DNA of 64,000 bases, taken from NCBI GenBank assembly GCA_024123915.1, contig CP099650.1, forward strand, positions 5,518,001 to 5,582,000, given 5' to 3'. Below the pieces are notes generated by a model. The model worked only from the letters and a program-made list of their open reading frames with translations, was not told the origin of the DNA and did no database searches. Shown in pieces: positions 8,386-16,405 of the stretch. Source of the DNA: Oxalobacteraceae bacterium OTU3CAMAD1. Lineage in GTDB: Bacteria; Pseudomonadota; Gammaproteobacteria; Burkholderiales; Burkholderiaceae_D. The first letter of the stretch is position 1; every line of letters starts with the position of its first letter. A program made the translations under genes and the position numbers.

Positions 8386-9135
8386 TTGACGCCACCCACC
8401 CTTCGTCCCCTGGTCCACACGCGCGGCGACAAGCGCTCGCTTGAATTTGAGCCGGGCATGATTCAAAGCGAAATGCGGCTCTCGCGCCCGGACGACCTGG
8501 TCCTGAGCTATGCGCGCGCGATGATGTGTTTTGTGTTGTTTCATCCACGGCCGGAGCACATCGTCATGGTCGGGCTCGGTGGCGGCTCGCTGGCCAAATT
8601 CTGCTACCGCTACCTGCCGCACAGCCGCATCACCGTGCTGGAGTTGCGCGCCGACGTCATCGCCCTGCGCGAGCAATTCGCCATCCCGCGCGACAATGCG
8701 CGCTTTCGCGTGGTCGAGGCGGATGCCGCGTTGTACATGCGGCAGTTGCGCGGCGCCGTCGATGTGCTGCTGGTGGACGGCTTCGACGCCGTTGGCCTGC
8801 CGCCGGAACTTGGCAGCGCGGCGTTTTACGCCGATTGCCGCCGCGCGCTGCGGCCCGGCGGCGTGCTGGTGGCGAATATATTCAGCTACGACCCGCACTA
8901 TGGCGCGATGTTGCGGCGGCTGCGGCACGCTTTCCAGGGGCGGATTTGCTGGTTTCGCGGGATCGCGGGGAATAACCGGATTCTATTCGCGGTCAAGGGC
9001 GGCGCGCCGTCGCCGGCGCTGGCGATGCAGCAGAAGGTGGCGCGCAGCCATGGGCTGGCCTTGCCGGTGTTGAACCGGCTGCTGGCGCATTGGACGGTGC
9101 TTAAACTGCGCTGGAGCGCTCGCCGGGGCAAATAA
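8386..9135 (+). CDS. Spermidine synthase-like methyltransferase-fold protein
   Basis: The protein has the Rossmann core of the spermine/spermidine synthase family: IVMVGLGGGSLAKF for cofactor binding, ITVLELRADVIAL after the second strand, and VDVLLVDGFD where polyamine synthases carry the catalytic Asp region. At about 250 residues it lacks the full N-terminal domain of real SpeE, and no speD (S-adenosylmethionine decarboxylase) is adjacent. Many such stand-alone proteins have unknown substrates. The start is uncertain: TTG 8386 keeps a TATAAA-like -10 box (8349-8354) upstream, while GTG 8326 is an in-frame alternative giving 269 residues. The gene converges on the LacI-type gene across a repeat element. 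Confidence 0.78.
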   Translation: MTPPTLRPLVHTRGDKRSLEFEPGMIQSEMRLSRPDDLVLSYARAMMCFVLFHPRPEHIVMVGLGGGSLAKFCYRYLPHSRITVLELRADVIALREQFAIPRDNARFRVVEADAALYMRQLRGAVDVLLVDGFDAVGLPPELGSAAFYADCRRALRPGGVLVANIFSYDPHYGAMLRRLRHAFQGRICWFRGIAGNNRILFAVKGGAPSPALAMQQKVARSHGLALPVLNRLLAHWTVLKLRWSARRGK

Positions 9136-9168
9136 ACCATGTCCACATGCCTGAACAAATTCTGAAAC

Positions 9169-9265
9169 ACGTAGGGCGGATTAGGCGGAACGCCGTAATC
9201 CGCCAATGCATGCGCCGTCGAAACGCACGCATTGGCAGATTACGCTGCGCTAATCCGCCCTACGT
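9169..9265 (-). repeat. Dispersed palindromic element, copy 1
   Basis: Outer arms ACGTAGGGCGGATTA and TAATCCGCCCTACGT are exact inverted repeats. The left arm continues with the GGCGGAACGCCG form (arm type 2) and the right arm with the GCGCAGCG form (arm type 1), so I score this copy as minus. It lies between two convergent genes and carries no reading frame of note. Confidence 0.9.
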
Positions 9266-9321
9266 ATATCCGGAGTGTATTCCAGGTCGGCATCCGGGGT
9301 CCGCGTCCATCGCGGGCAGAT

Positions 9322-10497
9322 TTACGTGCTACCGCGCTGAATCAACTCGAACCCCGTATCGAACACGCGCGACGCCGTCGACTGGTCCCCGGTGACGCCA
9401 TCGATGCGGTCAAGGATCGCCTGCGCCGCCACCAGCCCGATATTGCGCCCGTCCACCCGCACCGTCGATAACGGCGGATGCGTATGCGCCGCAAAATTCA
9501 AATCGCCGAAACCGATCACCGCCAGTTGCTCCGGCACCTTCAAACCACGGCTCATCGCCTCGATCATCAACCCATGCGCCAAGGTGTCCGAACTGCAATA
9601 GACCGCGTCGATATCCGGCGCCAGCGCCAGTAGCCGCGTCAACCCCTCGCGCCCGGCCTGCATGGTGGTCGGCGGCGGCATCGTCTGCACCGCCGCCACG
9701 GCGATCCCCATTCTGGCCAGCTCGGCCTGCAAACCCTGGTTGCGCCGCTCGGCGCGCGGATCGTCCGCCGACAGCACGGCGATGCGCCGGTAGCCGCGCT
9801 CGACCAGATGCCGCGCCAGCGCGTGGCCGACGCCTTCGTGCGAGAAACCAACCACCATGTCGATCGGCGACGGCGACATGTCCCACGCCTCGACCACCGG
9901 TATCCGGGCCAGTTGCAGGCGGCGCCGGGTGATATCGGTGTGCAGCGTACCGGTCAGCATGACGCCGTCCGGACGCCGGCTCAAAATGGTCTCGACCAGC
10001 ACCTCTTCACGCCAGGCCTCGTAGCGGGACAAGCCCAGCAGCACTTGGTAGCCCGCCTGCGTCAGCCGGTCGCTGGCCGCCTCCACCATGTCGGCGAAGA
10101 TCGGCGTGGCGATGGTCGGCAGCACCAGCGAAATGAGCTTGCTGCGGTTCGACGCCAGCGCGCCGGCCATCATGTTCTTCACGTAACCGGTCTGCTGCAC
10201 CGCCTCCTGCACCTTGGCCACCGTGTTCGGGCGCACCAGATGCGGCTGGTTCAGCGCGCGGGACACCGTGATCGGCGATACACCGGCCACCTTGGCGACA
10301 TCGATCAAGGTCGCACCGCTGACGCTCAGGTCGGCGGTAGGCGTGTGCAACACCCGCAGATCGTTCTTGTCGGCATTTTTGGCGGCCACCTTGGCAGCCG
10401 CGCCTTTGGCGGCGTTTTTGCCATCGGCTTTCACGGCGCCTTTAGTGGCGGGCTTTGCCTTCTTCACAACAGGCTTGGTGGTTTTTTTGTTATCCAT
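9322..10497 (-). CDS. LacI-family repressor with long Lys/Ala-rich N-terminal tail
   Basis: The 391-residue protein has a typical LacI helix-turn-helix at about residues 62-82 (TLIDVAKVAGVSPITVSRAL), hinge, and periplasmic-binding-like sugar domain (SLVLPTIATPIFADMV, PEQLAVIGFGD). Unusually, about 60 residues rich in K and A (KKAKPATKGAVKADG) precede the DNA-binding domain; normal members start near the helix. It is divergent from glucarate dehydratase, whose promoter carries an 18-bp palindrome suited to this family. The likely job is repression of hexarate use, with glucarate, galactarate or a breakdown product as inducer. The neighbouring GH115 remnant suggests glucuronic-acid-decorated xylan as the original source. 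Confidence 0.9.
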   Translation of the reverse strand: MDNKKTTKPVVKKAKPATKGAVKADGKNAAKGAAAKVAAKNADKNDLRVLHTPTADLSVSGATLIDVAKVAGVSPITVSRALNQPHLVRPNTVAKVQEAVQQTGYVKNMMAGALASNRSKLISLVLPTIATPIFADMVEAASDRLTQAGYQVLLGLSRYEAWREEVLVETILSRRPDGVMLTGTLHTDITRRRLQLARIPVVEAWDMSPSPIDMVVGFSHEGVGHALARHLVERGYRRIAVLSADDPRAERRNQGLQAELARMGIAVAAVQTMPPPTTMQAGREGLTRLLALAPDIDAVYCSSDTLAHGLMIEAMSRGLKVPEQLAVIGFGDLNFAAHTHPPLSTVRVDGRNIGLVAAQAILDRIDGVTGDQSTASRVFDTGFELIQRGST

Positions 10498-10575
10498 AAC
10501 AACGGATTATACAGCAGCACATCATTTTCAATCATTACCACAAGCTTAAAAGTCAATCCGATGAGCAAATTTGTG

Positions 10576-10604
10576 TTGAAATTTCCAAGGGCGGCCGGTA
10601 TGAT
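10576..10604 (+). promoter_or_regulatory. Sigma-70-type promoter of gudD
   Basis: A -35 box TTGAAA (10576-10581) and a -10 box TATGAT (10599-10604) are separated by the ideal 17 bp. The transcript would start near 10611, about 38 bases before the gudD ATG. The promoter touches the palindromic operator that follows. Confidence 0.65.
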
Positions 10605-10606
10605 CG

Positions 10607-10624
10607 AATGATAGCGCAATCATT
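10607..10624. promoter_or_regulatory. LacI-type operator over the gudD transcription start
   Basis: The 18-bp palindrome AATGATAGCGCAATCATT matches itself in 8 of 9 base pairs and has the even GCGC centre usual for LacI-family sites. It begins two bases after the -10 box, so a bound repressor would block initiation. The divergent LacI-type gene is the obvious regulator. Confidence 0.62.
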
Positions 10625-10648
10625 AGCACGCACCGACCAGGAATCACA

Positions 10649-12013
10649 ATGCCACAACAACCTACACCCACCACCCACGACACGCCGCGCGTGGTCGCCA
10701 TGCGCGTCATCCCGGTCGCCGGCCGGGACAGCATGCTGCTGAACCTCAGCGGCGCCCACGGCCCCTACTTCACCCGCAACCTGGTGATCCTGACCGACAG
10801 CGCCGGCCGCACCGGCGTCGGCGAGGTGCCCGGTGGCGAGGCGATCCGCCAGACCCTGGAGGACGCGCGCGAGCTGGTGGTCGGCCGCGCGCTGGGCGAC
10901 TACAACGCCGTGCTCAATCACGCGCGCCGGGCCTTCGCCGACCGCGACGCCGGCGGCCGTGGCCTGCAGACCTTCGACCTGCGCGTGGCGATCCACGCCA
11001 TCACCGCGCTGGAGGCGGCGCTGCTTGATTTGCTGGGCCAGTTCCTCAACGTCCCGGTCGCCGCCCTGCTCGGCGACGGCCAGCAGCGCGACGCCGTCGA
11101 GATGCTGGGCTACCTGTTCTATATCGGCGACCGCAAGGCCACCGACTTGCCCTACGCCGACACGCCGGCCGACGCCGCCGAGGGTGACGACTCGTGGCTA
11201 CGCCTGCGCAACGAAGCGGCGCTGACGCCGGAGGCGGTGGTCCGCCTGGCGGAGGCGGCGTACCAGCGCTACGGCTTCAACGACTTTAAATTAAAAGGCG
11301 GCGTGTTCAGGGGCGAGGAGGAAATCGAAGCGGTCACCGCGCTGGCCGAACGCTTCCCGAACGCACGCGTCACGCTGGACCCCAACGGCGGCTGGCTGCT
11401 GAAAGACGCGATCCGCCTGTGCCGCGACCAGCACGACGTGCTGGCCTACGCGGAAGATCCGTGCGGCGCCGAGAACGGCTACTCCGGCCGCGAAGTGATG
11501 GCCGAGTTCCGCCGCGCCACCGGCCTGCTGACCGCCACCAACATGATCGCCACCGATTGGCGCGAGCTGGGCCACGCGATCCAGCTGCAATCGGTAGACA
11601 TCCCGCTGGCCGACCCGCATTTCTGGACCATGCAGGGATCGGTGCGAGTGGCGCAGATGTGCCACGAATGGGGCCTGACGTGGGGTTCCCACTCGAACAA
11701 CCACTTCGACGTGTCGCTGGCGATGTTCACGCACGTGGCCGCCGCCGCGCCGGGCAAGATCACCGCCATCGACACCCACTGGATCTGGCAGGACGGCCAG
11801 CACCTGACGCGCGATCCGTTGAAGATCGAGGGCGGCATGGTCGAGGTGCCGGCCAAGCCGGGTCTTGGTATCGAGCTGGATATGGAGGCCGTCGAAGCCG
11901 CGCACCAGCTCTACCTCGGAATGGGCCTGGGCGCGCGCGACGACGGCGTAGCGATGCAGTACCTGATCCCGGGCTGGAAGTTCAACAACAAGATGCCTTG
12001 CATGCTGCGTTGA
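10649..12013 (+). CDS. gudD: Glucarate dehydratase
   Basis: The 454-residue cytoplasmic enzyme belongs to the enolase superfamily and removes water from D-glucarate (or L-idarate) to give 5-keto-4-deoxyglucarate. The catalytic set is complete: the KLKGG motif with Lys216, metal ligands Asp244 (LDPNGG), Glu275 and Asn298 ([10 protein letters not shown]), and His348 in GSHSNNH, each offset by nine residues from the E. coli numbering I recall. The start ATG follows an AGGA site. The gene is divergent from a LacI-type repressor and overlaps the start of a damaged GH115 gene by one base (TGATG), so it likely read into it. Transporter, aldolase and reductase genes for the rest of the pathway are not here. 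Confidence 0.95.
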   Translation: MPQQPTPTTHDTPRVVAMRVIPVAGRDSMLLNLSGAHGPYFTRNLVILTDSAGRTGVGEVPGGEAIRQTLEDARELVVGRALGDYNAVLNHARRAFADRDAGGRGLQTFDLRVAIHAITALEAALLDLLGQFLNVPVAALLGDGQQRDAVEMLGYLFYIGDRKATDLPYADTPADAAEGDDSWLRLRNEAALTPEAVVRLAEAAYQRYGFNDFKLKGGVFRGEEEIEAVTALAERFPNARVTLDPNGGWLLKDAIRLCRDQHDVLAYAEDPCGAENGYSGREVMAEFRRATGLLTATNMIATDWRELGHAIQLQSVDIPLADPHFWTMQGSVRVAQMCHEWGLTWGSHSNNHFDVSLAMFTHVAAAAPGKITAIDTHWIWQDGQHLTRDPLKIEGGMVEVPAKPGLGIELDMEAVEAAHQLYLGMGLGARDDGVAMQYLIPGWKFNNKMPCMLR

Positions 12014-13224
12014 TGTTGCCGACTACCTGCACAATGCCCCGATCCCGCACCGTCAACCTTGCCCGACTTACCCGGGTGCTTGCCGCATGCGCTTGGCTGA
12101 TGGCTGCAAGCGCAGCCCATGCGCTCGGCACCGCCCGCTTTGTGCAACTGGATGGCAGTGACGGCGTTGTCGTTGCGGCCAAGGGACGCGCGGCGCCACT
12201 GCTGGTGTCGACCGGCGATTTCCCCGGCGTGCTGCGGGCGGCGCGCGATGTGCAGCGTGACATCGGCAAGGTCAGCGGCGCCACCCCGGCGTGGCGCACG
12301 GATACCGTGAGCGCGGCGGAAGACATCATCATCGCGGGTACCTTGGGCCGCCACCCCGTGATCGACCGTCTGGCGAAGGAAGGAAAAATCGATGCGGCGA
12401 AACTTGCCGGGCAGTGGGAAGGTTTTCTGATCCAGGCTGTCGTCGATCCAATGCCGGGCGTGAAGCGCGCACTGGTCATCGCAGGCAGCGACAAACGCGG
12501 CACGATCTATGGCCTGTATACGCTGTCCGAACAGATCGGCGTGTCGCCGTGGCACTGGTGGGCCGATGTGCCGACACCCCGCCACCGTTCGCTCACCATT
12601 CCGCTCGCCACGCGCGTTGCGGAAAAGCCCGTCGTGCAATACCGTGGCATTTTCCTGAACGACGAAGCGCCGGCGCTCACCAACTGGGCAAAGGAACGCT
12701 TCGGAGGCTTCAACCGGCAGTTTTACGAGAAACTGTTTGAACTGATGCTACGCATGCGGGCAAATTACCTGTGGCCCGCGATGTGGTATTCGTCGTTCTA
12801 TGACGACGACAAGGGCAATGGCGAGCTGGCCGACACGATGGGCATTGTCATGGGTACATCGCACCATGAGCCGATGATGCGCGCCCAGCAGGAATGGCAC
12901 CGTTATGGCAAAGGCCCCTGGGACTATCAGAAAAATGGCGACACGCTGCGCGAATTCTGGGCCGGCGGCTTGCGCAATACACGGCACTACGAAAGCGTCA
13001 TCACGATGGCCATGCGTGGCGACGGCGATGAACCGATGGCCGAGAGCGCCAACGTAGGGCTGCTCGAACGCATCGTCGCTGACCAGCGCGACCTGATCCG
13101 GAAAGAGTGGCAACGCGAGCCCGATACCGTTCCCCAGTTGTGGGCGCTGTACAAGGAAGTGCAAGACTACTATGAAAAAGGCATGCGCGTGCCGGACGAC
13201 ATGCTGCTGCTCTGGTGCGACGAC
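12013..13224 (+). pseudogene. GH115 alpha-glucuronidase, truncated 3' end
   Basis: The frame encodes a signal peptide (LAACAWLMAASAAHA) and then the N-terminal ~370 residues of a GH115-type xylan alpha-1,2-glucuronidase: RGIFLNDEAPALTNWAKE, MRANYLWPAMW, GTSHHEPMMRAQQEW and DDMLLLWCDD. Intact enzymes run to 800-1000 residues and continue here with NWG. After 13224 the similarity stops and the frame continues into unrelated sequence that is the antisense of another gene start, ending at 13347. The catalytic domain is therefore incomplete and the gene is almost certainly dead. ATG 12034 is an alternative start. It overlaps gudD, so the pair once made a glucuronate-release and glucarate-use unit. 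Confidence 0.85.
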
Positions 13225-13227
13225 GCT

Positions 13228-13395
13228 GTAAGTCTTCAACAAAGGTTGAATATTAGCGTAGCCTTGCGCGATTCCCTGTTCGGCCAACGCCTCCGCGTCA
13301 AGATGAACAGCGCTGGTATAGTCCAGCTCTTGCGACATAGCGGGTAGGCTAGCGCCGAATATAAGTGCGCCTACTAGGCGCGCAATAGATTTCAT
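13228..13395 (-). pseudogene. 5' fragment of a secreted protein gene
   Basis: Reading from ATG 13395 there is a good signal peptide (ARLVGALIFGASLPAMSQ) and then a mature start with SAVHLDAEALAEQGIAQGY. After about 55 residues the frame enters the antisense of the GH115 remnant and stops making sense. The fragment and GH115 are thus joined head to head at about 13225-13231. I recognise the style of a small conserved periplasmic protein but cannot name it. Confidence 0.6.
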
Positions 13396-13466
13396 CGATA
13401 AACTTATTGGATAGCGAACGTCTGTAATTGGCCGTTACGCCACTAGATGCTTGATGTTGCAGCCAC

Positions 13467-13768
13467 TTATACAAATCCGCCTTTAGCGTCTGATGTTGGA
13501 GCGGCAAATTCCTCGTGCAAACTACGGATAATTTTCTTCAGCGCAGTGTCCTCCGCTTTTGCATCGTCAGGATGCAGAGCTCTCGATATATGCCTGGCTG
13601 CATCTGCGAGTATTGTGCCCCAGGCCAATTCCTCATCAATGCCCATACCATCTCTATACATGCCAATCTTTAGTGAGCAGTGCAACTGCTTCTCAGCCAC
13701 CCAAACACGCAGCATTTCGACAGAAGCAACATCTCTTAATGCAGCGGGGGTATGGGGCGTTCATTCAT
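13467..13768 (-). pseudogene. DUF5076 protein with a one-base frameshift
   Basis: The main frame holds MLRVWVAEKQLHCSLKIG, GMGIDEELAWGTILADAA and a C-terminal PTSDAKGGF, the pattern of the DUF5076 family. Upstream in that frame comes ALRDVASVE and then a stop at 13761 with no start codon. In the neighbouring frame ATG 13768 gives MNERPIPP, the usual family N-terminus. Joining the two needs one extra base in the run of five G (plus strand) at 13746-13750. So it is either a recent frameshift or a sequencing error. ATG 13715 could still give an 82-residue product. The surrounding ~700 bp is AT-richer than the rest of the window and holds no intact gene. Confidence 0.65.
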
Positions 13769-13907
13769 ATAAATCTATCCAAAAATTTTCGATGGTTGCT
13801 TTTTGCCGCACTTGGCTCATTAGCAGAATATCATCTTGCTCAAACGAAAAGCTCACCAATTACCACATCATCTTCCGCATAGCTCGGCAGCCGTGTTCCC
13901 TGGACAG

Positions 13908-15308
13908 TTAAACCACAGCGGCGCTGAACGAATCGGGGCGCCGCGCAAGCAGATGAGATAGCCGTTGAAGACCCGCCTGTAAGCGTTCACGGTCCGGGAT
14001 GCTACCCAAAGAGATCCGAATGGCATTCACGGAGCCGCCGCCTGTTGCGAATGCCTCCGCCGGCGTGACTGCGATGCCTTCGCGCTCGGCTGCGCGCGCC
14101 AGTTGTGAGGGATTCCAATACGCCGGCAGTTCGAGCCATACATGCAGGCCGTCCCCGGCGCCGCTGTACCGCCCCGCCAGAATATCCCGCGCCATCCGGT
14201 GGCGCAGTCGCGCCTCCTTGCGTATGCCTTCCATCAATCGATCAGCCGAACCGTCGAGTATCCACTGGGTGGCCAGTGCGGCCGTCAGAGGAGCGGCCAT
14301 CAGCGCAAACGACCTTAGCGCGGCCAGGAAACGTTCTCGTTCGTGCGGGTCACGTATGAGCACGAAGGCGACACGCAAGCCGGGTGTCAGGCATTTCGAC
14401 AGGGTTGAGATGTAGATCACCTGTTCCGGGGCTAACACAGCAATAGGTGCTGGCGGGGCATCGGCAAGGAGCCAGTAGGGATCGTCCTCGACGATGCGTA
14501 CATTGCAGCGCTTCGCGATGCTGGCGAGCTCCTTGCGCCGGCGTTCCGGCATGGTGACGGCGGTCGGGTTCTGCAACGTCGGATTGAGATAGACCAGCCC
14601 GGGCTTGTGCTGGCGGCACGCTTCCTCAAGCATCCCGGGCACCATCCCGTGCTGGTCCGCGCCCACGGCGATGATGTGCCGGCCGAATTGGGTCGCGGCC
14701 GCACGCAAGCCGGGATAAGTCGTTGGCTCTGCCAGGATGACATCGCCGGGCTCCGTCAGCGCAAGGGTCAATGCGGCGATCGCCGCCTGCGCGCCCGGAC
14801 AGACAACAACCTCTCGAGCATCCAGCTGTCCAAACATCGGTTCGAGCCATTTGGCGCCAGCCTTGCGGTCGGAGTCGCTTCCCCCGCCCAGGTGGTAAGT
14901 CATCAGCAATGCACTATCTGCGCTGATCAGCACTTGAGACAAACCTTGTTTCATCAGATCGTCGAAGTCCACGCCATCCGGCGGCGGTGGGGTATTCATG
15001 CTCAGGTCGAGGATCGAGGTCAATTCGACTTTCGGCACGGCGACATAAGTGCCTCGGGCGCCACGGCCCTCCAGCAAGTTGCGGCGTCTGGCTTCGTCGT
15101 AGGCGCGCGTGATGGTCGTCAGGTCGACGTCCAGCTGTGCCGCCAACTGGCGCTGCGGAGGTAGCCGCTCACCCGGTTTCAGCGATCCATCCACCACCGC
15201 CGCTTGCAACGCATCCGCAATCTGCAAAAACCTTGGCCCTTTGTTCCCGGCCAATCGCGGCAACCAGAGCGGCACATGTTCATCTTGTATGGTTTTTACC
15301 TGGGACAT
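13908..15308 (-). CDS. MocR-type regulator (GntR HTH plus aminotransferase domain)
   Basis: The 466-residue protein has an N-terminal GntR winged helix (LKPGERLPPQRQLAAQL, TTITRAYDEARRRNLL) joined to a fold-type I aminotransferase domain. The PLP lysine is in YISTLSKCLTPG, and NPTLQNPTAVT and VEDDPYWLL mark the cofactor pocket. MocR proteins use PLP, or its adduct with an amine, as effector, and commonly control PLP synthesis, GABA or taurine use. No such gene is next to it; the divergent neighbour 60 bp away encodes a small membrane protein that may be its target. Confidence 0.9.
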   Translation of the reverse strand: MSQVKTIQDEHVPLWLPRLAGNKGPRFLQIADALQAAVVDGSLKPGERLPPQRQLAAQLDVDLTTITRAYDEARRRNLLEGRGARGTYVAVPKVELTSILDLSMNTPPPPDGVDFDDLMKQGLSQVLISADSALLMTYHLGGGSDSDRKAGAKWLEPMFGQLDAREVVVCPGAQAAIAALTLALTEPGDVILAEPTTYPGLRAAATQFGRHIIAVGADQHGMVPGMLEEACRQHKPGLVYLNPTLQNPTAVTMPERRRKELASIAKRCNVRIVEDDPYWLLADAPPAPIAVLAPEQVIYISTLSKCLTPGLRVAFVLIRDPHERERFLAALRSFALMAAPLTAALATQWILDGSADRLMEGIRKEARLRHRMARDILAGRYSGAGDGLHVWLELPAYWNPSQLARAAEREGIAVTPAEAFATGGGSVNAIRISLGSIPDRERLQAGLQRLSHLLARRPDSFSAAVV

Positions 15309-15370
15309 TTTGTCTCAATGTATGGAAATTGTTTTTAAGTAGTATGCCTCACAATAGATAGCGTCATAGC

Positions 15371-15619
15371 GTGGAAATACTCAAAATGGTGGATTGGATC
15401 CCTGTAGTCTTCGTTGTCTTCAAGTTTCTCGTGCTTGGCACGGGCATGTTCTACGCCATCAAGTGGCATTACGACAAAGGGAAGAAGGCGGAGGAAAAGC
15501 GCGCGGTGCTGCGCGCAAGCGGCAAGGTCGTTGCAGTCTTCGTACTCGGGCTGCTGGTCGTGGGGCTCGTCACCTTCGTCCTTATCAGGATGCTCGGTAT
15601 GGACTTGAACTTCCTGTGA
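15371..15619 (+). CDS. Small two-helix membrane protein
   Basis: The 82-residue product (GTG 15371; or 77 residues from ATG 15386) has one transmembrane helix at about 8-28 (WIPVVFVVFKFLVLGTGMFY), a charged loop with KGKKAEEKRAVLRA, and a second helix at about 52-75. Loop charge suggests the middle faces the cytoplasm. I do not recognise a family. It is divergent from the MocR regulator, from a shared 60-bp intergenic region. Confidence 0.6.
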   Translation: MEILKMVDWIPVVFVVFKFLVLGTGMFYAIKWHYDKGKKAEEKRAVLRASGKVVAVFVLGLLVVGLVTFVLIRMLGMDLNFL

Positions 15620-15704
15620 TGGCAAAGATAGTCGGCCAATAGCCAGTGATACGGAAAGCGATCGACCGATGCGGCTGTTGGGCGGCATCGGCAGGCCGGT
15701 TAGG

Positions 15705-15720
15705 ACTCGCTTCGGCGAGT
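15705..15720. other. Hairpin with TTCG tetraloop
   Basis: ACTCGC-TTCG-GCGAGT is a perfect 6-bp stem closed by a stable C(UUCG)G loop. It sits between the ends of two convergent genes. There is no T-run, so it may stabilise a 3' end or act as a weak terminator; the rest of 15620-15749 shows nothing else. Confidence 0.4.
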
Positions 15721-15749
15721 AGCATCGCTTCTATCGCGCGCTTTCTCGA

Positions 15750-16232
15750 TCACCCCTTGCGCGCGCCGTCGTGCACCATCTGGCGCGATTGTTTGCGTAG
15801 CAGCGCCTGTTCCCAGCGCTGCTTTTGTTCTTCGGATTCGGGCACCAGGGTCGGCACTTCGACCGGCTTGCGGCCGGCGTCGACCGCCACCATCGTGAAG
15901 TAGCAGCTGTTGGCGTGGCGCACCAGGCGCTGCTGGATGTTTTCCGTCACCACGCGGATGCCGACTTCCATCGAGGTGCGGCCGGTGTAGTTGATCGAGG
16001 CCAGGAACGTCACCAGCTCGCCCACGTGGATCGGTTGCAGGAACATTACCTGGTCGACCGACAAGGTCACCACGTAGCTGCCCGAGTAGCGGCTGGCGCA
16101 GGCGTAGGCGACGCTGTCCAGGTACTTGAGGATGGTGCCGCCGTGCACGTTGCCGGAGAAGTTGGCCATGTCCGGGGTCATCAGCACGGTCATGCTCAGT
16201 TCGTGGGCCGACCACGTCATTGGTTTTTCCAT
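15750..16232 (-). CDS. Acyl-CoA thioesterase (hotdog fold)
   Basis: The 160-residue protein shows the hotdog thioesterase pattern GNVHGGTILKYLDSVAYACA, with the catalytic-region Asp, then GELVTFLASINYTGRTSMEVGI and the HANSCYFTMVAVD strand. This is the YciA/BACH-type group that hydrolyses acyl-CoA to free fatty acid and CoA in the cytoplasm, usually as a hexamer. Length is typical. It appears to be a single-gene unit, ending 130 bp after the convergent small membrane-protein gene. Confidence 0.9.
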   Translation of the reverse strand: MEKPMTWSAHELSMTVLMTPDMANFSGNVHGGTILKYLDSVAYACASRYSGSYVVTLSVDQVMFLQPIHVGELVTFLASINYTGRTSMEVGIRVVTENIQQRLVRHANSCYFTMVAVDAGRKPVEVPTLVPESEEQKQRWEQALLRKQSRQMVHDGARKG

Positions 16233-16305
16233 TGTTTGCTCCCTAGTTTAGTTTTAAAAATCGTTGTGTGCCGCGATGGCCTCATCATTTGGATTCCGTC
16301 TAAAC

Positions 16306-16403
16306 CACGTAGGGCGGATTAGCGAAGCGTAATCGGCCATGTGTGAGCCATCGGCGGCGCATGCATGGCCGATTACGGCGTTCCGCCTAATCCGCCCTAC
16401 GTG
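16306..16403 (+). repeat. Dispersed palindromic element, copy 2
   Basis: The full 98-bp element is bounded by CACGTAGGGCGGATTA and its inverse. The left arm is type 1 (GCGAAGCG) and the right arm type 2 (GGAACGCCG), scored plus. It ends three bases before the stop codon of the large hybrid kinase, so it would form the 3' end of that mRNA. Confidence 0.9.
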
Positions 16404-16405
16404 TT

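Noticed and set aside
12748..13230. Continuation of the minus-strand secreted-protein frame into the GH115 region
   Set aside because: Beyond the junction it is only the antisense of GH115 coding sequence, so only the first ~55 residues are real.
13447..13911. 154-residue plus-strand open frame
   Set aside because: It lies opposite the DUF5076 remnant, lacks a ribosome site and shows no recognisable domain.
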